From: Bacteroidaceae bacterium
GTDB taxonomy: Bacteria; Bacteroidota; Bacteroidia; Bacteroidales; Bacteroidaceae
Length of the DNA: 64,000 nucleotides
Reading direction: 5' to 3'
Assembly (NCBI GenBank): GCA_017524545.1
Contig: JAFXVN010000074.1
Coordinates: forward strand, 1 to 64,000
How positions within the stretch are numbered: position 1 is the stretch's first letter; each line of letters opens with the position of its first letter. The translations under genes and the position numbers were made by a program. Below, piece after piece: positions 43,367 to 51,053 of this stretch. The notes under the pieces are model-generated. The model made no database searches. It saw only the letters and a program-made list of their open reading frames with translations, and was not told the origin of the DNA.

Positions 43367-44191
43367 ATGGCACATGTCAGAATGTTAGGAGCGCTGGCAG
43401 GCGACATCATTGGCTCGGTGTACGAGCGCAGGAATACGAAGTCAACAGACTTTGAGTTGTTTACACCCTGGAGCAGATTTACAGATGACTCCGTGATGAC
43501 GCTTGCTGTGGCTAAATGGTTGATAGAAGACAAGGAACACACAAAGCATCACCTTGTCAGATGTATGCAGGAGCTTGGACGAAGATACCCGCGAGCAGGA
43601 TATGGCGGTGGATTCAAGAGATGGCTCTATGAAGACAATCCCCTGCCGTACAATAGCTGGGGCAACGGCTCTGGAATGCGTGTGAGTCCTGTCGGATTGT
43701 ATGCCCAAACCCTTGAAGAGGCTTTGAGTCTTGCAGAAACATCAGCTTCGGTTAGTCACAACCATCCCGAAGGAGTGAAGGGTGCTCAGGCTATTGCCGC
43801 AAGCGTGTTCCTTTGCAGACAGGGGAGAACAAAGGCAGAAATCAAGGACTATGTGGAATGTTCTTTTGGCTATGACCTCAACAGGACAACAGACGAGATT
43901 CGTCCCACATATAGGTTTGATGTGTCTTGTCAGGGTAGTGTCCCAGAAGCCATCATCGCATTCCTTGAAGGCAATTCCTTCGAGGAAGTGATACGACTGG
44001 CAATCTCTCTTGGTGGAGACTCCGACACTATCGGCTGTATGGCAGGAGCCATTGCCGCCTGTATGTTCCCTATTCCTGAAGCAATAGCAGAAAGATGCAA
44101 CACGATGCTGACCGATGATTTAAAGGAAATCAATAATAAGTTCTTTGACCTTGTGGATAAAGACCAACAAGCAGGAATGCGCTGTTTTTAA
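43367..44191 (+). CDS. ADP-ribosylglycohydrolase (DraG-like)
   Basis: A 274-residue enzyme expected to remove ADP-ribose from proteins or nucleic acids. Metal-binding motifs are visible: GALAGDIIGSVYE at the N-terminus, RFTDDSVMTLAVA near 45, NGSGMRVSPVG, SHNHPEGVKGAQA, and SLGGDSDTIGCMAGAIA near 225, the two Asp-containing motifs that hold the two Mg2+ ions. Length is typical of the short branch. It directly follows the TerB-like gene with no gap and precedes a small membrane protein gene by 27 bp. Together with the macrodomain-like sigma protein it makes ADP-ribose the theme of the island. Confidence 0.88.
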   Translation: MAHVRMLGALAGDIIGSVYERRNTKSTDFELFTPWSRFTDDSVMTLAVAKWLIEDKEHTKHHLVRCMQELGRRYPRAGYGGGFKRWLYEDNPLPYNSWGNGSGMRVSPVGLYAQTLEEALSLAETSASVSHNHPEGVKGAQAIAASVFLCRQGRTKAEIKDYVECSFGYDLNRTTDEIRPTYRFDVSCQGSVPEAIIAFLEGNSFEEVIRLAISLGGDSDTIGCMAGAIAACMFPIPEAIAERCNTMLTDDLKEINNKFFDLVDKDQQAGMRCF

Positions 44192-44218
44192 TGAAAGGTA
44201 AGGAAAGGAGTTAGGAGT

Positions 44219-44683
44219 ATGACGGCAAAAAGATTTATATGGAAAACCATTAAGTGGATTCTTGTCACTATTGGAATAATGATTGTAACCCTTGTGCTAT
44301 TCGTTGCTGGACTTTATGTATATTATGAGTATTTCTGGCAAGAGTGGTCTCCTGCAAGGATTGAAAGAATTACAGGGGTAAGGGTTCCCGATTATACGAT
44401 TACAGGATTTAGTCACGGGAACCATGCTATCCCTAACGACTTCAATGATAGATTTTACATTGAGTTTAAGGCTATGCCCTCTGATGAAATGTTTGATGAG
44501 ATTGATGAGATGATAGCAACAGGTAAAACGGCTTGGGAAAAAGACGGCGACAAATACTTTTTCTCTGTGACGTGGGGGAATGGGCTTCCAGCTCCTAAAG
44601 GAGAACGGAAAGACGGCGAAGGAATGTTCAGCATTGCCATAACAAGAGGAGAAATAAATGGAAAGATTGTCGCTGGAGATTAA
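44219..44683 (+). CDS. Single-pass membrane protein of unknown function
   Basis: A 154-residue protein with one N-terminal membrane segment (WILVTIGIMIVTLVLFVAGL) and a soluble domain of about 110 residues with mixed strands and helices (RITGVRVPDYTITGFSHGN, then YFFSVTWGNGLP). The positive residues before the segment suggest that the C-terminal domain is outside the cytosol. Family not recognised. It is the last gene of the rightward series in the island. Confidence 0.55.
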   Translation: MTAKRFIWKTIKWILVTIGIMIVTLVLFVAGLYVYYEYFWQEWSPARIERITGVRVPDYTITGFSHGNHAIPNDFNDRFYIEFKAMPSDEMFDEIDEMIATGKTAWEKDGDKYFFSVTWGNGLPAPKGERKDGEGMFSIAITRGEINGKIVAGD

Positions 44684-44829
44684 CAGGAGCGAGGCACTCA
44701 AGATAGCCCCTCTTGACGGTTCCATGTTGCTGCATTGTCAACCTTTACACCACGGATGTAAGATCGTGTAAAGCAGGTGTCAATTTGAAGTTCTTGCTGC
44801 CAGGGCATTCAGAAAGCACTGGGGGGAGT

Positions 44830-44860
44830 AGTAGAAAAGGTTGGGAAAGCAAGAAGCCCA
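44830..44860. repeat. Right 31-bp direct repeat of the accessory island
   Basis: AGTAGAAAAGGTTGGGAAAG followed by CAAGAAGCCCA, 30 of 31 bases equal to 34704-34734. Between it and the gene ending at 44683 there is no ORF of note. Confidence 0.8.
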
Positions 44861-44890
44861 GCCTCGTGTCAAAGCAGTGGAAAAAGCAAA

Positions 44891-44955
44891 AAGTGTGACC
44901 TTTTTGCACTTTATGTCGTAAAAAACATAAGATAAAGTACAAAAAGGTTGCACTT
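44891..44955. repeat. Imperfect inverted repeat before the AAA ATPase gene
   Basis: AAGTGTGACCTTTTTGCACT at 44891 is mirrored by the sequence ending AAAAAGGTTGCACTT at 44955; a shorter mirrored TTATGT/ACATAA closes the loop. It could end island transcription or bind a regulator. Confidence 0.65.
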
Positions 44956-44981
44956 TTCTTTGTTGTCTCGGAAATAGATGC

Positions 44982-44989
44982 TATCTTTG
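44982..44989 (+). promoter_or_regulatory. -7 promoter box (TATCTTTG) for the AAA ATPase gene
   Basis: TATCTTTG 20 nt upstream of ATG 45010. Confidence 0.65.
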
Positions 44990-45009
44990 CAGGCAAATAA
45001 ATAGGACGA

Positions 45010-46446
45010 ATGATGCAGAATCAGATAATAGGACGTGAACGGGAAATTGCCGAATTGAGGCGCTGTATGGACTCCGACCGCTCGGAATTTGTCATTGTGT
45101 ATGGCAGACGACGTGTGGGCAAGACGTTCCTTGTTGACCATTTCTTCCAAGGCAAATACGACTTCATGTATGTGGGCGGGCACAGGCTGACAAAAGCAAA
45201 GCAGCTTCGCAACTTCGGCAAGGCATTGAAGAAAGCCGCAGGCATGGCACTCCAGCCCAAGCTCTCCACTTGGGACGATGCCTTCGACGCCCTCGAAGTG
45301 TACTTGGAATCTCTGCCTGTGGAAAAGAAGAAGGTCGTGTTCATCGACGAGATGCCTTGGATTGACACACCACAATCGGAATTTGTGGAGGCTCTCGAAA
45401 CCTTCTGGAATGGATGGGGAGCCAGACGGAGCGACATCGTATTTGTGGCAAGTGGCTCTGCCTCCTCGTGGATGATGGACAAGCTGGTGGACAATCCCGG
45501 CGGCCTGCACGCCCGAATCACAAACAACATTTATGTGCGTCCGTTTACGCTGAGAGAGACAGAGGAATACCTGCTCTCCAAGCAATTCAATTGGAGCAAA
45601 TACCAGATACTACAGCTCTACATGGTGATTGGCGGCATACCCTTCTACCTTAGCTTGCTCGACCCAAAACAAACGCTCCTTGCCAATATCGACCGCCTCT
45701 TCTTCCGACGGAATGGAGAACTGAAGACGGAGTTCGATGAGTTGTACAATGCGGTATTTAACAAGGCGGACAAGTATTTGGAGGTTGTCAGCCTTCTCAA
45801 CAGCAACCACGAGGGGATGACGGCGGGACAGATAAAGACATCGTGCAAGATGGAGGGCAAGCGTCTTGCCACCATATTGCGGAACCTCGAACGCTGCGAC
45901 TTCATCGTCTCCTACCAGCAATTCGGGAACAAGTCAAGGGGCACACTCTACCGGCTTGCCGACTTCTATACATTATTCTATTATAAGTTTGTTGGTGGGA
46001 ACGATTCCAAGGACGAGGAGTGGTGGTCGCACAACTACAGCTCGCGTTCCGTGGAGTCGTGGCAGGGCTTTTCCTTCGAGCTGATATGCCTTACACATGT
46101 ACCGCAAATCCGCAGGAAGTTAGGCATCTCCGGCATAGCTACAAGTGCCTCCTCATGGCGTTACTCGCCTCCCAAAGACAGCAAGGAACGGGGTTGCCAG
46201 ATTGATTTGGTGATAGAGCGGGGCGACCGCGTGGTCAATCTCTGCGAGATGAAGTTCAGCATTGCACCCTTCAACATGACAGCCGCCTACGAAGAAGAGA
46301 TACGCCGTCGTATCCAACTTTTCAGGGAAAAGACAAAGACAAACTATGCGCTGAACAGCACCTTTGTCACTACCTTTGGTGTTGCCTCCGGCAGGCACAC
46401 AGGCGTGGTAGATAGCGAGGTGACGGGAGAAGACCTCTTCAAATAA
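45010..46446 (+). CDS. AAA-family ATPase with C-terminal DUF234-like nuclease domain
   Basis: A 478-residue ATPase of the archaeal-type group widespread in Bacteroidales. Walker A is VYGRRRVGKTFLVDHFF near residue 32, Walker B VVFIDEMPWID near 112, followed by a sensor region (FVASGSASSWMM). A winged helix follows (NHEGMTAGQIKTSCKMEGKR), and the C-terminal domain (QGFSFELICLTHVPQIRRKL, CQIDLVIERGDRVVNLCEMK) has the strand pattern of the DUF234 PD-(D/E)XK-like nuclease. The role is unknown; such genes are often mobile. It lies just outside the right direct repeat and may or may not belong to the island. Confidence 0.82.
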   Translation: MMQNQIIGREREIAELRRCMDSDRSEFVIVYGRRRVGKTFLVDHFFQGKYDFMYVGGHRLTKAKQLRNFGKALKKAAGMALQPKLSTWDDAFDALEVYLESLPVEKKKVVFIDEMPWIDTPQSEFVEALETFWNGWGARRSDIVFVASGSASSWMMDKLVDNPGGLHARITNNIYVRPFTLRETEEYLLSKQFNWSKYQILQLYMVIGGIPFYLSLLDPKQTLLANIDRLFFRRNGELKTEFDELYNAVFNKADKYLEVVSLLNSNHEGMTAGQIKTSCKMEGKRLATILRNLERCDFIVSYQQFGNKSRGTLYRLADFYTLFYYKFVGGNDSKDEEWWSHNYSSRSVESWQGFSFELICLTHVPQIRRKLGISGIATSASSWRYSPPKDSKERGCQIDLVIERGDRVVNLCEMKFSIAPFNMTAAYEEEIRRRIQLFREKTKTNYALNSTFVTTFGVASGRHTGVVDSEVTGEDLFK

Positions 46447-46456
46447 GCAAGCATCT

Positions 46457-47173
46457 TTATGGTTGGATATACTTCAGGAACCGCTTTGTGTCGTAGTTCA
46501 TGATGAGGGCATCGGGGAAGTCTGTTTCGGCGAGGAGCGGCCAGATGAAGCAGTAATTGGCAATGTCGTAGCTGATGTGGGCGTCGCTGCCGAGGATGAC
46601 CGGGACTTCGTACTGCTTGCAGAGGCGCAGTATCTCGAGGTTGTTCCTGAGGGCTGCGTCCTTGTTGCGGCGGGGATTGAGGCTGCTGTTGTTGATTTCG
46701 AGCAGGGTTCCTGTTTCCTTTGCTGCAAGGACGATTGGCTCGAAGAGGAGTTCTGCGGTGCCGTCGCCGGGGTGGGAGATGATATGCGTCCAGGGGTTAC
46801 GGATGGCGGCTACCATGCCGGCGGTGTTCTCTTCGATGGTGCCGCCCTGCCAACAGAGCAGATGAATGCCGGCGATGCGGATGTCAAGCTGCTTGTAGTA
46901 GAACTCGTCGAGGTCGAGCGTGCCCTTCGTGTCGAGGATGTTCAGCTCTGCACCGAGCATGAGGCGAAGGTCGCCCATTTGCCGGGGCACGACGTGCAGA
47001 TTGCGGAAATAGATGGGATGGCAGGTGCCGGGGATGCCTGGGGCATGTTCCGTGATGCCGAGGATGTCGAGGTTCTTCTGCTGGGCGGCTGCGACCATTT
47101 CCTGGATGGTGCTGTAGGCGTGGCCGCTCATAATGGTGTGGGTGTGAACGTCTAACTTTAATTCATAGTTCAT
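46457..47173 (-). CDS. PHP-domain phosphatase (YcdX-like)
   Basis: A 238-residue metal-dependent phosphatase. The PHP metal motifs are LDVHTHTIMSGHAYST, GITEHAPG, GAELNI and LGSDAHISYDI, with HPGDG between. Length and order are as in YcdX. Its substrate is not known. The start codon and first residues (MNYEL) are formed by the ATTCATAGTTCATAATTCAT repeat at its 5' end, the same N-terminus as the permease at 7627. Confidence 0.88.
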   Translation of the reverse strand: MNYELKLDVHTHTIMSGHAYSTIQEMVAAAQQKNLDILGITEHAPGIPGTCHPIYFRNLHVVPRQMGDLRLMLGAELNILDTKGTLDLDEFYYKQLDIRIAGIHLLCWQGGTIEENTAGMVAAIRNPWTHIISHPGDGTAELLFEPIVLAAKETGTLLEINNSSLNPRRNKDAALRNNLEILRLCKQYEVPVILGSDAHISYDIANYCFIWPLLAETDFPDALIMNYDTKRFLKYIQP

Positions 47174-47204
47174 AATTCATAGTTAACTTTCGTTGAGCTT
47201 TGCT

Positions 47205-48773
47205 TCATAGTTCATAATAGGGGTCGGTAAAGGTCTTGTCTTCGAGGGTGATGCTGTGGGCGTGGAGCATGAGGCGGGTGGCGGGCTTGCCGTAGAGACG
47301 GTCGCCGACGATGGGATTATTGAGGCCGAGGGGATGGGCGCAGTGGACGCGAAGCTGATGTGTGCGGCCTGTTATCGGGCGTAGCTCTATCAGGGCGTGG
47401 CCGTCCCTGTTCGCAAGCACACGGTAGTGCGTCTGTGCTGGCTTGCCATGCTCTTTGTCAACCATTTGGTGGGGACGGTCGTTGATGTCTGGACGCAAGG
47501 GCAGACTGATGTCGCCCTCTTCGCCTTCGGGCATTTCCCTTTCGAGCAAGGCATGATAGACCTTGTGGATGCGACGGTGCAGGAAAAGGTCTTGCAGCTC
47601 GTGGTACTTCTCTTCGGTGAGGGCAATGAGCATCAGTCCGCTGGTGTCCATGTCGAGGCGGTGCACGATGAGCGGCCCCGTGGCTTGGGGGAAACGCTCG
47701 CGCATGGCCTCTTGCACACAGGGCTGGTCGTCTTTGCCTGGCACAGAGAGCAGGCCTGCGGGCTTGCTCACGACGGCCAGCTCCTTATCATTATATATAA
47801 TGTGTAGCTGCGAGAGGAGCCGTTCGCGGTCGGCAAGCAAGGGATTGGGCTCAACATCCAGTCCCCTGAGCATGTGGCGCAGGATGGGGCGGCACTTGCT
47901 GTTGCAGGCAGGATAGAAATGCCCGTCGTGCCTGATTTCGTCCTTGGGCGAGGCTCCCACCCAGAACTCTGCCATGCAGAGCGGTTGCAGGCCTTCCTTG
48001 TAGGCGGCTTGCAGAAGCCTCGGCGCACAGCACTCGCCAGCACCCGAAGGCGGCACAGCAGGATGAAAGAGTTCCGGCAGGGCTTTCTCTTCGCCAAGGG
48101 CATTGAGGAAGACGAACTGGCGGAAGAGCCATTGTTGCAAGGCGATGCTGCGCTCGTGGCGCTCCCGTTGTAGCTCCTCTATTTGCTTTTGCTTTTCCCG
48201 AAGGGGAGCTTCGGCAGCGAGGATGCGCTGCTCCCAAGCTTGCTTCTGGCGGCGGTACTCGGCTTTCTCGAATTGGCTTTGCTTGATTAAATCATCGGCG
48301 GGAAGCCGATGACGCTGTGCGTCGCGCTCTGCCTTGTGCTGCTGCATCAGCTGCTTGTAGGTGGCAAGCTCTGCCTGCATCTTGGCACGCAAGGTGTCAT
48401 TTGGGGTTTTGAGTTTTGAAAGTTGAATTATTCGGTGATTGATGTCGCTGATGGCAGCCTCTTCCTCTTGGAAGTAGCAGCCGGGAGCCATGAGGTCGAA
48501 GACAGGAGGGACGAAGTAGTCGTGCCGCGTCTTGCCGTCGAGTGTGCCGGAGAAGGCGGCGAGGAAGCAGACCCCCTCAATAACCAGCACGCCGAACATC
48601 TTGCCGCGTTGCAGCTCGTCGTGCCATTCGGGATGAAGGGAAAGGTAGCGGCGCACCTCGTCGGCAGCTGCAATGCAGAGCGGATGCGGCTCGTAGCAGA
48701 AGGGGTAGGTGAATTTTTCAGGCGGGCTAACCGCCTGAACACACGAGGGCAGGGGATGGATGGTTACAGCCAT
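47205..48773 (-). CDS. RluA-family RNA pseudouridine synthase with long N-terminal extension
   Basis: A 522-residue enzyme that isomerises uridine in rRNA or tRNA. The catalytic domain is C-terminal: IVHRLDMDTSGLMLIALTEE with the catalytic Asp near residue 370, then PITGRTHQLRVHCAH and GDRLYG. The first about 310 residues have a glutamine/lysine-rich coiled coil (ELATYKQLMQQHKAERDAQR) and cysteine-containing stretches, typical of a Bacteroidetes subgroup. A short insert IIQLSKLKTPN near residue 112 is coded by TTCAACTTTCAAAACTCAAA, resembling an intergenic repeat. Its start overlaps the 3' end of the WbqC gene (10 nt). Confidence 0.85.
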   Translation of the reverse strand: MAVTIHPLPSCVQAVSPPEKFTYPFCYEPHPLCIAAADEVRRYLSLHPEWHDELQRGKMFGVLVIEGVCFLAAFSGTLDGKTRHDYFVPPVFDLMAPGCYFQEEEAAISDINHRIIQLSKLKTPNDTLRAKMQAELATYKQLMQQHKAERDAQRHRLPADDLIKQSQFEKAEYRRQKQAWEQRILAAEAPLREKQKQIEELQRERHERSIALQQWLFRQFVFLNALGEEKALPELFHPAVPPSGAGECCAPRLLQAAYKEGLQPLCMAEFWVGASPKDEIRHDGHFYPACNSKCRPILRHMLRGLDVEPNPLLADRERLLSQLHIIYNDKELAVVSKPAGLLSVPGKDDQPCVQEAMRERFPQATGPLIVHRLDMDTSGLMLIALTEEKYHELQDLFLHRRIHKVYHALLEREMPEGEEGDISLPLRPDINDRPHQMVDKEHGKPAQTHYRVLANRDGHALIELRPITGRTHQLRVHCAHPLGLNNPIVGDRLYGKPATRLMLHAHSITLEDKTFTDPYYEL

Positions 48774-49558
48774 AGCACGCCCTCCGGTCCTTCGTTAAAG
48801 AGCAAATCAACAATGCTGAGGTCGGGCAGGAAGCCATGACGGGAAGCGAAGACTTGGTAGTAGGCCCCCTCCCCGCCTTGCCCTCCGTCGCTAACGCTCC
48901 CCAATCGCTCTGCTCCCAACAGGCGATTGCCCCTTTTGGGGAATGCCACGGAGCCAGCAGAAGGGTTGGCAGCGGCATTGAGGCCCTCCCCCAAAGGGGC
49001 AATCGCCTGTTGGGAGCAGAGCGATTGGGGAGCGTTAGCGACGGAGGGCAAGGCGGGGAGGGGGCTGTAGGTCTGTGTCCTCTTTACTGGCTTCTGAATG
49101 TCGAGCAACGAAGTAACCAGCATCATCAGTTCTTCGTTGAAGTCTGCAAGGAACTCCCACTTCTTTTCGTAGAAGGGGGCGAAGTCGTCGGCATAATACT
49201 CGAAGAAGGGTGACTGCCTGTAGCTGCTTTCGAGGGCGACCCAGTGCTGGTGGCGCCAGTTTCCGTGGTCGCTGATGCGTATGTCGCGCATCAGCGTCTT
49301 GCCTTTTGGCTTTACGACAGGAATGGTGAGGGTAAGCGCACCATTGGGACTGTCTATGTAGCAGCGGTTGCGGAGCGTCTGCTTCACAAAGTTGTCGCAG
49401 ACCTCAAGGCGCACCTCGTCGGCACGATAGTAGGCACTATAGTGGGAAATGGGGGCAAGGTAGCAGCAAGGCAAAGACCCCTCTAAATCTCCCCTTAAAG
49501 GGGAGACTTGCGAACAGGAGTCCTCTCCCTTTAAGGGAGAGTTAGAGAGGGTCCTCAT
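48764..49558 (-). CDS. WbqC-family protein altered by two coded repeat elements
   Basis: A 264-residue open frame. Native WbqC-like parts are CCYLAPISHYSAYYRADEV near residue 31, NWRHQHWVALESSYRQSPFF near 100, YYADDFAPFYEKKW and the C-terminal SIVDLLFNEGPEG. WbqC proteins take part in sugar transfer in surface polysaccharide synthesis. Two foreign pieces interrupt it: the first about 28 residues (MRTLSNSPLKGEDSCSQ, then VSPLRGDLEGS) come from a family A element at 49476-49553, which supplies the start codon, and about 67 residues near position 165-232 come from a 202-bp foldback at 48864-49065. The protein is probably still made, but its activity is doubtful. It directly follows lepB (TAAATG). 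Confidence 0.75.
   Translation of the reverse strand: MRTLSNSPLKGEDSCSQVSPLRGDLEGSLPCCYLAPISHYSAYYRADEVRLEVCDNFVKQTLRNRCYIDSPNGALTLTIPVVKPKGKTLMRDIRISDHGNWRHQHWVALESSYRQSPFFEYYADDFAPFYEKKWEFLADFNEELMMLVTSLLDIQKPVKRTQTYSPLPALPSVANAPQSLCSQQAIAPLGEGLNAAANPSAGSVAFPKRGNRLLGAERLGSVSDGGQGGEGAYYQVFASRHGFLPDLSIVDLLFNEGPEGVLWL
48864..49065. repeat. 202-bp foldback element with perfect 70-bp arms inside the WbqC gene
   Basis: Arms 48864-48933 and 48996-49065 are perfect inverted copies (ends GCCCCCTCCCCGCCTTGCCC and GGGGGC), with 62 nt between them. The gene frame stays open through both arms and the loop. The coded peptide includes SPLPALPSVANAPQSL and LLGAERLGSVSDGGQGG. Confidence 0.92.
49476..49553. 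repeat. Family A palindromic element at the WbqC gene start
   Basis: 78 bp with TCTCCCCTTAAAGGGGAGA and CTCTCCCTTTAAGGGAGAG hairpins and GACCC(C/T)TCT ends. The frame read is the same as in the anSME copy (TLSNSPLKGED). It lies next to the lepB stop. Confidence 0.88.
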
Positions 49559-51010
49559 TTACTTGATGTTATCCACCAGCTTGAACAGGCGGTTCCAGCG
49601 GATATGATGACCGCTGAACCAGGAACGGTCCTTGTCTGTGCTGAGCCAGATGAAGATGGGTTTGCCCACGATATGGTCTTCGGGCACGAAGCCCCAATAG
49701 CGCGAGTCGGCCGAGCAGTGGCGGTTGTCGCCCTGCATCCAGTAGTAGTCCATCTTGAAGGTGTATTCCGTAGCCTTTTTGCCGTTGATGAGGATGTCGC
49801 CTTCGGGCGTTACCTTCAAGTCGTTGCCTTCATAGACACGGATGGGACGTTCATATATGGGAAGGTTTTCCAAGGTGAGCTTCAAGCTCTCACCCTTCTT
49901 GGGAATCCAGATTGGGCCGTAGTTGTCCTGGGTCCAACCAGTATATCCATTCTGCGGATAAAGCCTGTCTGTATCCTTGTCTTCTACGGGTGTGACGCTT
50001 GCCACATAGTCTGTCTGCTTTTCCAAAGCTTCTTTTGCAGATTGCGTCAAGGGGATTTCGCCGGTGGTGTACATCTTCTTCACGTCGTCCATGCTCAGCC
50101 CGAGTTCATAGACAAGCTCCTCTGGCAGGTAGCTGGTCTTCAAATCGACATAGTATTTGAACTGTGCGTTCTTGGGAGTCGGGTTCTCTTTGCTGTCGAG
50201 ATACACGATGCGGTCGCGAATCTCAAGGGTTTGGCCGGGGAGACCAATGCAGCGCTTCACATAGTTCTCGCGTCTATCGACCGGCCGCCAACCCACTTCG
50301 CCAAAGTCTTTCGGGTTAAGTCGGATGTATTGACGTCCCATCTCATATATGATGCTGTAGTATTTCCGTTGCTCTATGGGTGTCAAGTCTTCCGGCTGAG
50401 GCTTCGTCCCCGCCTGTTGCTCGTAGATTTGTGAGCCGATATCGTAGCAAAGAGCATAGTATTCGGTCTGGTATCTGACGTCGCTGACAATGGTATCGCC
50501 AGCGGGATAGTTGAAGACCACAATGTCGTTGAGCTTCACGGGCTTTGGCGAGACGCGCTTGTAGTCCCATTGAATCCACTCCAAATAGCTTTTGCCGCCG
50601 AAGGGTAGGGTGTGCTGGCACAGGGGCATGTGGAGGGGTGTCTGCGGCACGCGGGGGCCGTAGCTCATCTTGCTGACCAGCAGGTAGTCGCCCACGAGGA
50701 GGCTCTTTTCAAGCGAACTGGATGGGATGGTGTAGTTCTGGAAGAAGTAGGTGTGGACGAAATAGACGGCTACAAGGGCGAAGACGATGGCATCCACCCA
50801 GCTCATCACGGTGCGCACGACGGGATTCTCGGCATCTTTCCACCATGTCCAGGGGATGCGGCGCGTGATGTAGGCGTCGAAGATGAAGGGAATGACGATG
50901 ATGCCCCACCAGGCATCCACCCAATAGAGGAAGGCGATGTAGAGGGCAATGGCAATGATGCACTTTATCCAGTCTGTCTTTGTGGCTTTGTATTTCTTTT
51001 TCTTGGTCAT
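49559..51010 (-). CDS. lepB: Signal peptidase I
   Basis: Membrane peptidase that removes signal peptides. In 483 residues, N-terminal membrane segments ([19 protein letters not shown] and later [16 protein letters not shown]) are followed by the catalytic Ser in [18 protein letters not shown]; most families have Met after the serine, here Leu. The catalytic Lys is in [11 protein letters not shown], and [19 protein letters not shown] is the C-terminal signature. A large insertion between the boxes is usual in Bacteroidetes. It is followed by the WbqC gene and preceded by dapB on the same strand. Confidence 0.93.
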   Translation of the reverse strand: MTKKKKYKATKTDWIKCIIAIALYIAFLYWVDAWWGIIVIPFIFDAYITRRIPWTWWKDAENPVVRTVMSWVDAIVFALVAVYFVHTYFFQNYTIPSSSLEKSLLVGDYLLVSKMSYGPRVPQTPLHMPLCQHTLPFGGKSYLEWIQWDYKRVSPKPVKLNDIVVFNYPAGDTIVSDVRYQTEYYALCYDIGSQIYEQQAGTKPQPEDLTPIEQRKYYSIIYEMGRQYIRLNPKDFGEVGWRPVDRRENYVKRCIGLPGQTLEIRDRIVYLDSKENPTPKNAQFKYYVDLKTSYLPEELVYELGLSMDDVKKMYTTGEIPLTQSAKEALEKQTDYVASVTPVEDKDTDRLYPQNGYTGWTQDNYGPIWIPKKGESLKLTLENLPIYERPIRVYEGNDLKVTPEGDILINGKKATEYTFKMDYYWMQGDNRHCSADSRYWGFVPEDHIVGKPIFIWLSTDKDRSWFSGHHIRWNRLFKLVDNIK

Positions 51011-51014
51011 GGGT

Positions 51015-51052
51015 TTTATGGGCTTAATGGGTTTTATGGGGTTGATGGGCTA
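51015..51052. repeat. Tandem GGGTTTTATGGGCTTAATGG repeat
   Basis: The gap between dapB and lepB is made of GGGTTTTATGGG(C/G)TTAATGGG-like units. The mirror-image sequence CCCATTAAACCCATTAAACC occurs before the SGNH gene (about 55922-55965). Confidence 0.65.
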
Positions 51053-51053
51053 T

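Noticed and set aside
44657..44770. A 37-codon ORF (MERLSLEINRSEALKIAP) overlapping the end of the membrane protein gene
   Set aside because: No start context, no family, and no overlap pattern suggesting coupling; too weak to call.
34704..44860. Integrative conjugative element or prophage
   Set aside because: No integrase, transposase, relaxase, tra or phage structural gene is present, and the island is not next to a tRNA.
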